Assembly: GCA_940337035.1 (NCBI GenBank)
Contig: CALNHX010001052.1
Location: 62,001-126,000, forward strand
DNA: 64,000 nucleotides
Source of the DNA: Agriotes lineatus
Lineage: Eukaryota; Arthropoda; Insecta; Coleoptera; Elateridae
Reading direction: 5' to 3'
The notes below the pieces were generated by a model. That model did no database searches. It had not been told where the DNA came from and worked only from the letters and a program-made list of their open reading frames with translations. Every line of letters starts with the position of its first letter. The stretch's first letter is position 1. A program made the position numbers and the translations under genes. Shown here piece after piece: positions 9,519-22,366 of the stretch.

Positions 9519-12500
9519 GGGAGCCACGGCTGTATTATGCAGCCGGTTACAAACCGAGGACATTGATGTGGCCCTCATCCAAGAACCATGGATAGTAAGG
9601 GGCCAAATAATGGGACTCGGACAAGCCAGAGGTGAGTTAATATACGATAAATCCTCTGATATACCCAGGACATGTATTTATGTAAGAAGGGGGGTAAAAT
9701 ACATGGCTCTGTACAACTTATGTTTTAGGGATCTAACAACCATTAAACTGAAACAAATCAGGGAGGGCAACGAGAGGCAGGTAGTGATATCCTCCGAATA
9801 CCTTCCCTACGATGCCATCAACCCTCCACCAAGCACAGAGTTGATGGAAACTGTAACGTTCTGCGAGGCCAACCGCCTCCAGTTCTTAGCAGGCTGCGAT
9901 GCCAATGCGCACAACACTGCATGGGGCAGCACGGACACAAACCAGAGAGGAACCGATCTCCTGGAATATTTGGTAAGTAATAACTTACAAATACTTAACC
10001 GAGGTAGTGAGCCCACTTTTGTAACTCGACGTCGGCAAGAAGTCATTGACATAACTCTGTCCACGGCTGGACTGCAAGACAGAGTAATACAATGGCGCGT
10101 ATCTAACGAACCATCACTGTCTGATCATAGACACATTGAGTACTTCCTGGCAGATTTTGAAAAGGCAACAATAACCTATCGAAATCCCAGGAAAACTGAT
10201 TGGGCTGCATACAGGGAGGAACTTCTTAGCAAGTTATCCGATGTTAAAACCCATATCCATACGCCAGCAGACATTGAGGTAATTGTGGACCAAATGAATG
10301 ACGCCATACTAACCTCATATGAAAACAACTGTCCATTAAGAAAGAGACAGACCAACAGGAAGGTCATATGGTGGAATGAACACCTGGCCAACCTGAGGAA
10401 AAGAGCACGAAAACTCTTTAACAGAGCAAAAAGGAACGGAGAGTGGGGCCAACACGCCCAGGCTCTAACCGAATATAACAAAGCTCTGAGAAAAGCAAAA
10501 ACAGACTCATGGAGGAGCTTCTGTGGGGACATTGAAGGCACCACAGAAACAGCACGCCTCCACAAAGTTCTGTCAAAAGACCCTTTAAATCCAGTCGGGA
10601 ACATGCTAAAACCGACACAGGAATACACAACCAGTGAAAGGAAAACCCTGGAAATGCTAATTCAAGCACACTTTCCAGGAGCACTGATGGCTGATCAGGC
10701 TAACATAACATCACAGCCAGTCCCTAGCAACTTCTCAAAAAGGCCCGCGAGAGACGAGTGGAAGGTAGCTAGGGAAGTGATCAGTCACAGCAAGGTACAG
10801 TGGGCTGTAAAATCCTTCTCACCTTATAAATCACCCGGACCAGATGGAATCTTCCCCGCTCTACTGCAGCGGGGAATAGACCTTCTGGTACCGATCCTAA
10901 TTAAGATCTTTCGCCTATGCCTAGCGGGAAACTACTTGCCACTGGCGTGGAGACCGATCAAGGTCGTCTTCATTCCCAAACCAGGGCGAGCATCGTACAC
11001 CCTGCCAAAGGCATATAGACCGATTAGCCTAATGTCTTTCTGTCTAAAGACTATGGAAAAACTGGTAGACAGGCACATACGAGATGGGGTCTTGAAAGAC
11101 AATCCCATACATCGTAGCTAATATGCATATCAACCAGGAAAATCATGCGAATCGGCACTTCACAACCTACTCAGTAGGGTAGAAATGTCGATAACCAACA
11201 AGGAAGTAGCCCTAGCTGCTTTCCTGGACATAGAGGGAGCATTTGATAATACCTCCTTCGAATCAATAATGACTGCAACCCTAAGACATGGCGTGGACGA
11301 CATCACAAACAGATGGATAAAAACCATGTTAGAGGGACGCCAGATACAGGCCGATTTGGAAGAAGAATCCCTCAAGGCATGTGCTGTCAGAGGTTGTCCA
11401 CAAGGGGGTGTACTATCCCCACTACTGTGGAACATGGTAGTAAACGATCTCCTGCAGACACTCAATGATGAAGGGTTCTACACCCAAGGTTATGCAGATG
11501 ACATAGTCATTCTCATAAGGGGCAAGTATCCAACCATCATTGCAGCTCTCATGCAAAGGGCACTGAACATCACTCAGGCATGGTGCAATAGGGAAAACCT
11601 CAAGGTAAACCCTAGCAAAACATCTATAATACCTTTCACTAAGAAAAGAAATGTAGAGGCCTTCAACAACCTTACAATCTTTGGTGAAAGAATTCAGGTT
11701 AGCCAGGAAGTTAAATATCTGGGTATTACCCTAGATGCAAAACTAAACTGGAATGCACACCTAGACAAAATAGCAAACAAAGCAAAAATGGCCCTCATGA
11801 TGGGTAGACGCATGTTTGGTAAAACATGGGGACTGAAACCAATGATGGTTCATTGGTACTACATAACAGTAGTCAGACCCGTGATATCCTATGGCACCTT
11901 GGTATGGTGGCCAAAGGTAGAACAAAAAACAGCAATTAAAAAACTATCCAGGATACAGAGACTGGCCTGTTTGTGCATCTGTGGAGTTATGAATAGCACT
12001 CCAACAGCATCTATGGAAGCTCTCTTGGGACTAACACCTCTAGACATATATCTAAAAGGGGAAGCCCAGATTGGAGCATACAGAATGAAAACCACCGGAA
12101 ACTGGAACACCAACCAGGAACGGTGCGGACACAAACGGATACAAGAAGTGGGCGAAGGTAACCCCATCTTAAAAATGGGCTCAGACTACAGCCTTCCAGA
12201 GTATTCCTTTGACAAACCTTTCACTGTGAGGTACGATCGCAATGACTGGACCCAAGAAACCTCAACCCACCTGCCAAATGGGCTAGTCTGGTACACAGAT
12301 GGATCCCGAACAGCAGAGGGCACGGGTGCTGGAATACATGGCGTAAGACCAAAAGAGGACATTAGTGTATCTCTTGGGACCAAAGCCACAGTCTTTCAAG
12401 CTGAAATCTTTGCTATAATGCAATGCGTCCAGGAAAATGCAAAACGCGGGTATTCCCAACAACGCATAAGCATACTTTCTGACAGTCAAGCGGCACTGAA

Positions 12501-13116
12501 AGCGCTTGAATCACCTCGTGTAAGCTCTGTGCTAACAAGAGAATGCTTAAGTCACCTGACACTCCTATCTGAAAAGAACACTGTTCAGCTCATTTGGGTG
12601 CCAGGGCACACAGGGATAGAGGGAAACGAAGCGCCAGACGCCCTCGCAAAAGCTGGTGCATCTACCCCATTTATAGGCCCAGAACCTGTATTTGGTATAC
12701 CCAAACAAAGCATCCGAACAGCGATAGAAAAATGGGGCGTTAGACAACACGCTTCTCGCTGGGATGCCACACAGGGACAAACACTGGGGAAGGAAATAAT
12801 TAGAACGCCTTCTCGCAGACTAACAACCGATGTACTCCATCTAGGACGAACTCAGATCAGACGGCTGGTAGGACTAGTCACAGGACACTGCCACCTGAGA
12901 AAACACCTACACAAAATAGGCATATACAGAGGGGATATACTCTGTAGATTATGTCAGGAAGAGGAGGAGACAGCCTCACACATAATCTTCGACTGTCCAG
13001 CGTTACTCCGCAAAAGACAGCAACTTTTCGGGGGAACTCCACACGGAGCAGCTCTCACACACGAGCACCTCGTAAAACACCTCCTACAACTCGTTGAAGG
13101 TGCAGATCTATTTTAA
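9460..13116 (+). pseudogene. Retrotransposon ORF2: endonuclease-RT-RNase H, one stop
   Basis: An open frame of about 1,219 codons from the ATG at 9460, broken only by TAA at 11119-11121; the frame continues unchanged at 11122. Order: apurinic-type endonuclease ('LLQVNLQHSRGA', 'IQEPW', 'GCDANAHNTAWGS', 'SDHRHIEY'); reverse transcriptase ('SPGPDGIFPALL', 'AYRPISLMSF', 'FLDIEGAFDN', 'GCPQGGVLSP', catalytic 'GYADDIVIL'); RNase H ('WYTDGSR', 'AEIFAI', 'LSDSQAAL', 'GNEAPDALAK', all four acidic residues present); then a CCHC-type knuckle ('CRLCQEEEE..H.IFDC'). Such a protein nicks the target and copies element RNA there. The stop lies between the fingers and palm motifs of the RT, so this copy is dead unless the stop is read through or is a sequence error. 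Confidence 0.93.
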
Positions 13117-13224
13117 TAGGGTCAGGGGGGGCACAAAAGACCACAGAGTCGAAGTGCAAAACTGGGCTCACTACTAACCCATCTAAATCCCTGCTTTTAA
13201 TCAATCAATCAATCAATATTATGT

Positions 13225-14020
13225 ACCTTCTTTAGCTTAATACATTTTCATAGAAACGTGTTTAATAGTATAACTTCTATTTCATTAATAAATGTTAAAT
13301 ACGCTCAACACACGTATAAACATAAATCAGTGTTCCCACTTTGACAGTAACCTAGCGTTTGACGTATGCACAAATCATTTAGCTAACTTGATAAAATGCT
13401 TCAGTAGGTCATGCAAAACACATATAAATAGATTTTATTAAAAATTTATCTCAAGAATTTTTATATTTTTGACCACTTGGAATCCTAATTCCTTCCACTG
13501 TGCGACGTCCGGCCTTGCCAGCATTAACAATACAAATGCGGTCTCAGGGTCTCGCCATTTGTGCGCGCGCGCCACTTGCTAGTATGCAGGCCGTTCATGC
13601 TGCGTGTTGCGGCGCGATCGGCATGTGCGCGCGCCTCTGCTTACGGACGGCCGGCATCAGCTCTTATAATATAAGATTTTCTCGTGAACTGGAAACTTAC
13701 ACATTTACAAATATAAAATAGCATGTCAGCGTTTAGCACAGAAATCTAGAATCCAAGCACATGTATGTAAAATAATAATAGTCATAAATTTAAGATGTGG
13801 TTCATTGTATTTACTGTTGCGGCACGTGTTGATCATTACAGATTAATTTATGAATCTCTTTGTAAATTCCCCTAAAATAGAAATTGTTCTGAATATTGTA
13901 TACAAATCAAGTTTTTTTCGGTTTAAATAGTACGCAAGATTAAATTTTACATATGATTATACGGTGTAACAAAATTCGGTAGAAATAAGGGTCGTTTCGG
14001 TAGATCGGTAGATTTTACAT
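13225..14020. other. Intergenic with CpG-rich patch
   Basis: Mostly AT-rich. At 13496-13670 there is a GC- and CpG-rich patch with 'gcgcgcgc' runs and an open frame of 73 codons. It has no recognisable homology and I do not call it a gene. Confidence 0.4.
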
Positions 14021-14023
14021 TAA

Positions 14024-15600
14024 GGGCCGGTCTTTCCACTTCCTAATAAACTTCCTAATAAATTTATTTGACAAATAACTTTTGAAACTGTCTTTCCACC
14101 TCCAAATAGCACTTATTCGGCTAATAAGGTAACTTATCCGTCAAATAACTTATTTGCCAGTTGAACCTGCAAATAAGGTTAACAGGTTCCTAGTACGCTT
14201 GCGCAGTGTGTATAGCTTTCCACAGTGCACAAAACGCATGTACGCCTGCTGTCATTCTGACGTTTATAATTGTTTTGGTAAAGTTTATAAAATAATAAGG
14301 ATGGACGTTTTTGATGATTACGAGGAAGTATTTGAAAATGATTTGGACGAAATGGTAGAGTTTGTGTACCAGGAAATGAAGAATTTGGAATGCCTAGAGA
14401 ACAAAATGACAACATAACTCGTGCTATAATAGTAGGATATTTTCAAATACTCCTGTAATTTTTTATTAAATAAAGTTATTTAAATTCTCTGTCTTTTTTT
14501 AATTAAATAAAGTTATCCAATCAGTTGTACAAAAATGCACTACAAAATTCTACGCCTAAAAATAAAATGAAAAGCTAAGAATTATTAAGCAATTTTTCAA
14601 AATATAAGCGATTTAAAATTCATAAAACTGGCAACATTACAAATAATAGATAAGCTTTGAATAGATTTTTCCAAAGAAATAAACAGATAGAAAAAAATTG
14701 TTTTCAGGTTTTCGTTTTTAGAATATCGTGTACTTTTTATATGAGCAATTAGATGCACCCTGTATACAAAACTATCTCTATAAAAATACATCTAAAAGTT
14801 TTCAAAATTATATGACTTTAAAACTTGATAAGTATTTTAGGAGATTATCAAGTCACAATGTTATTAAATAAGCATGATTTTTGATTATAAATAAAAATCA
14901 TTTTGTCATAAACATACTTTAAATTTAAATTGAAAAAAATGTAATTATAAATATACGTTTTGCCAATTAAAAATCAATGAATGTATTATTCATCATAATC
15001 CATTTTTAATATAATTAAACCAGAACGCCTTAGCAATTGTGAATGCAGGAATGTAAAGAATTTTAATAGAAAATTTTAAAAAATGTTTTAACTAAATCAA
15101 TATTTAAACTACTCATTTCTTTTGTTAACAATTGCTAATTTTATAATGTTTTATTAAATTTACTGGTGAAGCCAACATAAATGGCAAAACGTATAATTGA
15201 CGCCGACTCAGAGATGTATTTTATGGTTTTACAATCTCATCTGGTGCGGAAGCATTGGAATTTATCGCGGTAGGCACGTACATAGCCCAATTTTATAGTT
15301 CCCGCTAAGAGTTTGAGTTGCAGTAATGCGCTATCTGCATCCTTCTCCTACCCATTATAGATGTGCAATAGTCAACTCTGTCTAATGGACTGTAATGAAG
15401 TTGTTTCATAGAAATTTTAGTGAGTTTTGATGCCAACATAACAGAAGTCATTTCTCTGTACTCTATTTGGCAAATAGTTATTTGGAAGATAACTAGCGGT
15501 GAAAAGACGCGCGCAATATATTCGTCGAATAAAACCACCTAATAAGTTTATGTGCCAAGTAACTATTGGGCACTTTAGTAGGAGGTGGAAAGACCGGCCC
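14024..15600 (+). mobile_element. Gutted PIF/Harbinger-like element
   Basis: Ends are inverted ('gggccggtctttccac' at 14024; its complement ends at 15600) with a TAA duplication (14021-14023 and 15601-15603), the diagnostic target of Harbinger. Just inside, 'ctaataa' and 'caaataac' words repeat at both ends. The interior is AT-rich and lacks both a DDE nuclease and a Myb-like gene; only a 38-codon start-like fragment remains (14301). A non-autonomous derivative of about 1.58 kb. Confidence 0.88.
14301..14417 (+). pseudogene. Possible N-terminus of Harbinger transposase
   Basis: A short frame starting MDVFDDYEEVFENDLDEMV, an acidic start of the sort found on Harbinger nucleases, placed about 280 bp inside the left end of the Harbinger-like element as a real gene start would be. 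It ends after 38 codons, and nothing downstream resembles the nuclease. The identity rests mainly on position and acidic character. Confidence 0.4.
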
Positions 15601-15644
15601 TAAATTGGTAGATCTACCAAAATATCGGTAGGGTTGGCAACATT

Positions 15645-15674
15645 CACAAATCACGTATATATACGTGATTTGTG
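15645..15674. repeat. Perfect 30-bp palindrome
   Basis: 'cacaaatcacgtata' followed directly by its exact complement. Flanked by 'ggcaacatt' words, 45 bp outside the Harbinger-like element. Confidence 0.9.
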
Positions 15675-15675
15675 G

Positions 15676-17240
15676 CAACATTGTACTCAAATTTCTGAAT
15701 GGCCAGCTTTCCCATATTAAAATTCTGATCAGTTTATTATTAATACAAACTTTAATTATTGATACCTGCATTTTCTAAAAGCAACTTGCAATTTGTAATC
15801 TTTACTAGGAAAAATGACTCATACTTGTCAACAAATGATAAATAAATACACAATAGCTAATTAGCTAAAAGCTATTATAAATCTGCTTAGGCTTGAGAAA
15901 TCATAAGCTGATGGTTAGTGAAAATAATAGTACTTTAACAAGCTTAGCATATTTTTATAGATGTGAACAGTTTAATGTTTTAATAGTAATATAGTCTACA
16001 GGTAAGCTGTACATACCTAGTCTTAATTTTTAAGTATCTTAAACTATCCCAGCTGAGAGCTGACATTGTATAACTTTTATACATACTATTCTCATTGAAA
16101 TGTGGCCATGTTAATTTTATAGACTGGTTAGTAATGGAGATAAGGTAAATAAGGTTATAAATTTGTCCTTGGTCTGGTAATTCCCCTAATATCAGATAAA
16201 ATAAAAAATATACAATATGTAATCTAAAGTGGTTATAGGTTCATTATATTACTAATCCCAATTTATTAACTTTTCCTACGAAAATCGTACGACACTCATT
16301 AATGACCAATAGAAAAATTAGTTCACTAGCCATAACCAAGACAACAACAAAATTTCTTGGAAATTTTTTCTAGGTAGACATTACTTCTTTTTAGGGTTTG
16401 TGTCGTTACGATTTTCTTACCGAATCTGCATTCGAGCATTAATTCATATCTGGAAATTATTTTTCGTGCATTTCAACAATGTCCTAATTTTCCCTCGCGT
16501 CCTGCTCGGGCAAATTAATACGACGTTGGGAGGCACTCAAAAAATTTTCGGAAATAATTAATGCTCTTATGGGATTATATGTGAAAATTATAAAATTGGA
16601 GTTAATAAATGAAATAGTGACATCTGCAAATTATTTGTCTAGGTCTAATTTTGTGTTAAAAATTAACCTAATGCATATAACATCGAGGGGGGACTATCTC
16701 AGTAGTAGTTGGGGCTACATGTAAGATATTCCAAGTCGAAAGTTGCCACCTAAAGGCAAGCTTTCCTTTAAACAAATAATTTTGCAGTAGGAGCTCGGAA
16801 CGTCTTTTCAACTGGACGTAAAATTATACTGCGAGGGTGCGTGTATTTTGAGTTACAAAAATATATACCTGTGAATGTCATACTGAGCTGGAAAATTTTA
16901 CGGCAAGTAGCTCTTTTCTTCTCTATATTATATTTTTTATGATAGAACGAAAAAATTTGGCTCCTCAAATAATAGGTACCTACTACTTACAGTCGGTGGC
17001 TGATTTATTGGGAAAAAAATTGATGACTGCCGCATGGGCCCTTGTCTGAAACAAAGTGCAATTGGCTGTTGCCTTAATAATATTAAAAAGATGGCTTTAC
17101 TACAAGCTTGAATGCTTGATATGATCTTGTTTTATAAGAAAACTATTTGAATAATAGTAGCTGAATTATTTGCCTCACTAACGTTCGGCTAAATAAACTT
17201 CAGCTTCGCCACATAAAGTATCACTTTTACTCCGAATAAC
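15676..17240. other. AT-rich, nothing recognised
   Basis: No coding sequence or structured repeat that I can support. Confidence 0.4.
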
Positions 17241-17760
17241 ATATACTATTTTATCCGCAAACGTATTCAGGTAAATTTCAGGCTAGCACTGTACCCCTGC
17301 GCCAACCTCTGTTGTTCAGATAACGCGCAACTGTAATGATATATGAACATACTGAATCACCCGTGCTAATAGCACACGGCCACAGCAGCTGTCACACCAT
17401 AACCCACGGTGACAGATGCTCCGATCCGCTGCTTAAAGGTTTATTTAAATTAAAACTTTTTCGTACTTTTTTGAAAATAAAAACCGGCCTACGAACTAAT
17501 TCTAAAAATTAGCAAAATTTTAAGCCATCATACAATTTAATCGGTCCAGTATCTTCGGAGGAGATGGCGAACAAACATAGAAAGAAAGAAAGAGAGCAAT
17601 CATTTTGTGTGCTTAGGCAGATAAAGTACGCAAAAGTCGCTATTTTGTCTGCTTAGGCAGATAAAGTGACACTTTTACCTTGTCAATAAAGACAAATAAG
17701 TTGTCACTTTTGTGACGTTTGCGGATAAAAATACTTTGTTTTAAAATTTTAATAGTATAT
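17241..17760. mobile_element. Inverted-repeat element with internal direct repeat
   Basis: 'atatactattttatccgcaa' at 17241 is matched by the inverted 'acgtttgcggata' (17715) and 'aatagtatat' (17751-17760). Inside, 'gcttaggcagataaagt' occurs twice (17611-17627 and 17651-17667). No coding content. Probably a non-autonomous DNA element. Confidence 0.6.
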
Positions 17761-18083
17761 TGTACTAGATATGAAAGTAATACTTTTTTTCATGCAAAGT
17801 AGTTTTATTGTACGATCCATCACAAACATTAACAGTGAATTGTTACTGAAATATTCGTGTTCTTACCTCAAGTGAATTGTTCAGGAAATGTACAGGGTGG
17901 ACAAATTTCGACGTTTTTATAGGAAATCTCGATAATTATAAGAGCTATGAAAAATGGACCTCCCACATTCGATTTCTTTTTTTAACAAAATCTTAATGGT
18001 CAAAACCAAAATTGGATATAGTTTTTTTGTTTTTGAGTTATGAACAAATGTCTGATTTTTCGTCTTTTCATTTTGTGGTTATA

Positions 18084-18312
18084 CAGTCGCGGCCAAAAAA
18101 ACCAGGACAGTTTTTTTGACCTAATTTTCAAAATGCGAAAAGAAGTGCTGACACTGACAATTCTAATTAATAAATGTCTTCAAAAGTTATTGTTTATTCT
18201 GAATAATAACTTTTGATGACATTTATTAATTAGAATTGTCAGAGTCAGCACTTCTTTTCGCATTTTAAAAATTAGGTCAAAAAAACTGTCCCGGTTATTA
18301 TGGCCGCGACTG
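18084..18312. mobile_element. Tc1/mariner-type foldback MITE
   Basis: Almost the whole 229 bp is an inverted repeat: it starts 'cagtcgcggccaaaaaaacc', has its centre near 18195, and ends in 'ggccgcgactg'. A TA duplication flanks it (18082-18083 and 18313-18314). Confidence 0.9.
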
Positions 18313-18745
18313 TATCTTGCTTATTTATGAAAATAGAAAAATGTAATTTCTACATGCTTGAGGAATTTTTTTAAATAAGAATGCAGTGGTGTAGTTTTTC
18401 AAAAAAAGATTGCAAATTCGAGTTGTAACGTAAAAGTTGTATTTTTTTTATATGGAACCCATAGTTAGCTACAGCACTATGAGAAAGAGGATTTTTTCCC
18501 ATTCTAATGATGTATATCATATGGGATTGATTTATTCATTTTCACTACTTTATAACAAAAATTCACCATTTTCAAAGCAGCTTTTGTGTTTCTTCGTTTT
18601 CTAATAGAAGGCTTGTGCCATTTAGAAGAATTTGTGATTAAACAAAGTACCTGTCATTGCGTTGTTACAATACCACCGTTTGATTGATAGAATTAATTAC
18701 GTTTAATTATTGCTTATTAGTAGATTACATACTGAGGTGGGACGT

Positions 18746-18825
18746 GCTTCATTACCGAGGCGAAATTTGATGACCAAGGCGCGTAGCGCCGCGGTCAGCA
18801 ATAAGGCGAGGTACTATGAAGCAAC
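18746..18825. repeat. GC-rich hairpin upstream of recombinase gene
   Basis: Arms 'gcttcat..accgaggcg..tgacc' and the complement meet at 'ggcgcgtagcgcc'. It lies about 200 bp before the decayed tyrosine recombinase and could be the structured end of that element. Confidence 0.6.
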
Positions 18826-19891
18826 GACCACCAAGGTTTGTATACTATTTTATTCACAATCATCCTCCTTAAATAGCATAAAGACAACAAACAATTTACA
18901 AATTTTTAAATTGCATTTTATGTTTTTATTAAGTAGCCATTGAACAAAAGACTATATCAAACGACAAATGTCAAAGTAGCATCGCGTCGTTTGTGTTCCT
19001 TGCCCGCATCTGTACGAAAATGTCTGATATTATTAGTGACAGTGAAATGGAATGTACTCCTCCTGAACTGAGGAAAGCTGCTGAACGAGCAATAGAAAAT
19101 TTATTGCCAGAAGAAAGTAAAACTAGGTATGAGAAGGCATATCAAATGTACAAGCGCTGGTGTCAGGAAAACGGGGCTTATTTTAGTCACCTGGCTCTTG
19201 GAAAAAAGCAGGAACCTTATGGTCTACCTATTCCATGTTATGAACTACATTACAATTTAAAGACAAGACTGATATTTCAAAATTTTAAAAAATATTATAG
19301 TCCAGTCACTATGTCCAAAAATAAGGCCTTTGCTTGAAAGTGAAGGGAAATTTGAAATTTCCATGTTGGGGTATTGGTTAGGTCCTGCAAAGCTTAACTT
19401 CAAGTTGTCGACCAAAATTTCCCATGTGCTACTTCCGCCATCTTGATAAATGAGTGCGTTTGATTTTTTTGCGATAAATCGGTTCCCGTTCACACTACAT
19501 GAAAATAATGTGGACATCTTTTTTAGAATTTTGAATGCTCTACAATTTATGTTATATTACTTTTTCGCATACGAGCGATATTTGTCGAGATATCGAACGC
19601 GAAAGGAGAGGGTGAAAGGGTCGAGATTTTTTTTCGAGCTTCTGGGCTTGTGTCTCATTTCGGTTTCTATTTAGCGAAAACGTAGCCATTATCAAACTTG
19701 TAGAGGTTGAAAATAGCTTTAATTTGACCTATTATAAAATGATGTGCGACTAAAATTACGACTTGTAGGGCCGGCAAAAGTTGTCAAGTCGGCGCTTAAT
19801 TTTTATTTCATGTATCGTACTACTACATAAATGGCATAATAAACTTCATTGCATTATGAGAATCGTTATATTTCAAGTAGCCAGTACGTAA

Positions 19892-20024
19892 ATTGATATT
19901 TTTGACGTCGTTCTCGATACAAGCGACAATGACGATGAGGATGCTGCAACGCTCGAAGTAAAAATCGCCGAGGAATGGGAACATCACGAAGAGCACCCTG
20001 GCCATGAATGTATACTTGAAGAAA
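19892..20024 (+). other. Exon-like acidic open stretch
   Basis: An open frame ('FDVVLDTSDNDDEDAATLE', 'EEWEHHEEHPGH') ending at a consensus donor 'gtaagt' (20025). It could be an exon relic of the enclosing element's own gene. I recognise no family. Confidence 0.35.
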
Positions 20025-20299
20025 GTAAGTATTAAGAAGAAGATAAAATATATATCGAGGAAGATGGACCAGAACCATGAAAACGGAGAAGAAAATAAAA
20101 AAATTACAACACCGATAAGTATTTCAATTCATAGCAGGTAAAATTGCAAGCATTTTCAAGTAGCGTTAGCAAGAACCGAGTTATTGCAACAAAAGCAAAC
20201 TCACCAATTTTTTAAGATGGTGGAAACAGAGCATGGGCAATCTTCGTCGACAACAATTATCATTTTAAATAGCTACAGTAATTTAAAACATTTTATAAG

Positions 20300-21222
20300 G
20301 AAGGGTGGTCAAAAGGAAATTCTAATGAAGTAAATTTATTAGTAGACCAGGATAGAATCCCAGTTTCTGATGATGTCAAAAACTTGGGTCTTTATGTTGA
20401 TAATGATTTTAAATTTACTAAACATATTTCAAAATATCTGCAAAAACCATCTAGTTCCTTGAAACTTATTTATCAAAATCGACATTTTTTTAAGTGTGAA
20501 TGTGAAAACCGTTTTGTGTAATGCATTAATCTTGTCCTGTTTTGATTATTGTGACGTTGTTTATGATTCACATTTAAATAGCTTTAATATTGCTAAAATT
20601 CAGAAAATTCAGAACTCATGTTTAAGACTCATATTTGGAATACGAAAATATGAAAGAATTTCTTATAAGCTGAAAGATTCAAACTGACTTAATATGAAAA
20701 AATGGCGCTTCTCTCATTCTGCATGTCTTTTCCACATGATCATTTTGAGTAAATCACCGAGTTACTTATACAACAAAATAAAGTTTAGAACCGACGTACA
20801 TACTTTAAATATAAGATTTAAAGGAACGCTGACCCCACCTCAACATAAGTCAAAATTTTTCAAGCGATCGTTTTCTTACAGAATAACTAAATGCTATAAT
20901 TCATTACCAAATGTAGTAAAAGGCTATTGTAGGTCAAAATTTAGAAAAGCTATTTTTCAAAATTTTATGGATAAACATCAATGAATTAATTATTAGGGTC
21001 AAAATAACACACTTCTTTTTGTTTTTCACCGGGTTAAGTAGAAGAACAGCGGATAGATCTGTTTTTATATCAAGTTGAACTTCGACCAAGACAATATTAC
21101 GTTTTAGCATTGATTAACTAAGTAGAATCAATGGTTTTAGTCAACATTTTTTCTGTGTAATTTTGTAATAATTTAATAAAGACCTTTATTATTATTGTTA
21201 TTATTATTATTAGTATTAATAT
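20300..21222 (+). pseudogene. CR1/Jockey-like RT 3' fragment
   Basis: Carries the C-terminal part of a non-LTR reverse transcriptase: 'LLVDQDRIPVSDDVKNLGLY', 'LSCFDYCDVVYDS', 'QNSCLRLIFGIRKYERIS', then 'RITKCYNSLPNVVKGY'. It contains a frameshift near 20490 and a stop near 20686. It ends in an (ATT)n-like tail at about 21188-21222. The same motif series ('CDVVF', 'RSCLRYSFGVRKY') is found in the opposite-strand element at 49111. 5'-truncated, as most LINE insertions are. Confidence 0.85.
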
Positions 21223-21670
21223 ACAATCATATAATGCTGTATAGTATCTACTTGATGAAATGTAATGATTCCAATAATGCAATGAAGTTTGTTATGTCAT
21301 CTACGTAATAGTACGATACATGAAATGAAAATTACGCGCCAACTTGACAACTTTGGCCCGCTCTACAAGTTGTAATTGTAGTTGCATTTCAATTTATAAT
21401 AGGTCAAATTGAAGCCATTTTCAACCTCTACAAGTTTGATAATGGCTACTTTTTCGCTAAATAGAAAGAGAAATGAGACACAAACCCAGAAGCTCGAAAA
21501 AAAATCTCGACCCTTTCACGCTCTTTTTTCGCGTTCGATATCTCGACAAATATCGCTCGTACGCGAAAAAGTAATATAACATAAATTGTAGAGCATTCAA
21601 AATTCTAAAAAAGATGTCTGCATTATTTTCATGTAGTGTGAACGGGAGCCGATTTATCGCAAAAAAATCT

Positions 21671-22366
21671 GGTGTGATACACTCACACAACTTCCTTTTA
21701 CAGTGATCTTATAATTAGTCAAAAATTTCATTTTTAATTTTTAACCATTTGTTAAAAATTTTCAAAAATTACAAATTCTACAAAAACGGTACAAAATCGA
21801 GTGTTAGTTGAAGAGACAAATTTTCTCTAGAATTTTAAGGTGAATTCAGAAATGTAATAATATACCGGGTGTTTTATTTAAAATAGGAGTTAATAAAAAA
21901 AATTGAAAAAAAAACAAAAGAAACCCACTTTAGAAGTATTCAACTGGAAAATCACCTATCTCACATCAATACCCATTAAAAATGTAAGAAAAATGTAAAA
22001 TTTAAAAAAAATCGTTAGAGCCGTTTTTGAAAAAATCGAAAAAAACTGAAAAATCACAAGAGTAAACACCTACTTCCGGTTATGCGATTTTCTTCAAAAG
22101 CTTGCTGTCTCATCTACATAGTACACAAAACTTATATATGAAGTTTCAATGCCATACCTCTTTTCGTTTTTGAGATATTCTGTTCACAGGCACACACACA
22201 GACAGACACACAGGCAGACACACAGACAGACAGACAGACCAATGAAAAAAAATATGTTTTTTGGGATCAGGGGACTCTAAAACGTGAAGATCTGTTGAAA
22301 ACTCAATTTCGAATTTTTGTGGTGAATCCAATACTTCCTTTATAGTAGTAAAAGGAAGTAAAAATC
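21671..22366. mobile_element. Insertion in the right arm of the 3.2-kb element
   Basis: Interrupts the otherwise continuous right arm between 'cgcaaaaaaatc' and 'aaatcaaacgcattc'. Its ends carry an inverted 'acttccttttac' (21690 and about 22345). It includes a (CA/GACA)n microsatellite at about 22188-22240. No protein-coding content that I can identify. Confidence 0.7.

Larger units (their letters stand above)
8016..13214 (+). mobile_element. Full-length non-LTR retrotransposon (I/R1/LOA group)
   Basis: Flanked by the target duplication 'aatattatgt' (8006-8015 and 13215-13224; the first base could belong to the tail). It begins 'ggcggatagggg', has a GC-rich 5' leader, two overlapping ORFs, and ends in a (tcaa)n tail at about 13199-13214 rather than poly(A). 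The order gag-like ORF1, then endonuclease, RT, RNase H and a terminal zinc knuckle in ORF2, with a short-repeat tail, fits the I/R1/LOA group of non-LTR elements. Its GC content is clearly above that of its surroundings. The intact 5' end and clean duplication show a full-length, recent insertion. Confidence 0.95.

Noticed and set aside
13500..13721. 73-residue CpG-rich frame
   Set aside because: No homology, no context, GC-driven lack of stops.
22188..22240. CRISPR-like short repeats
   Set aside because: A CA/GACA microsatellite; no spacers, eukaryotic context.
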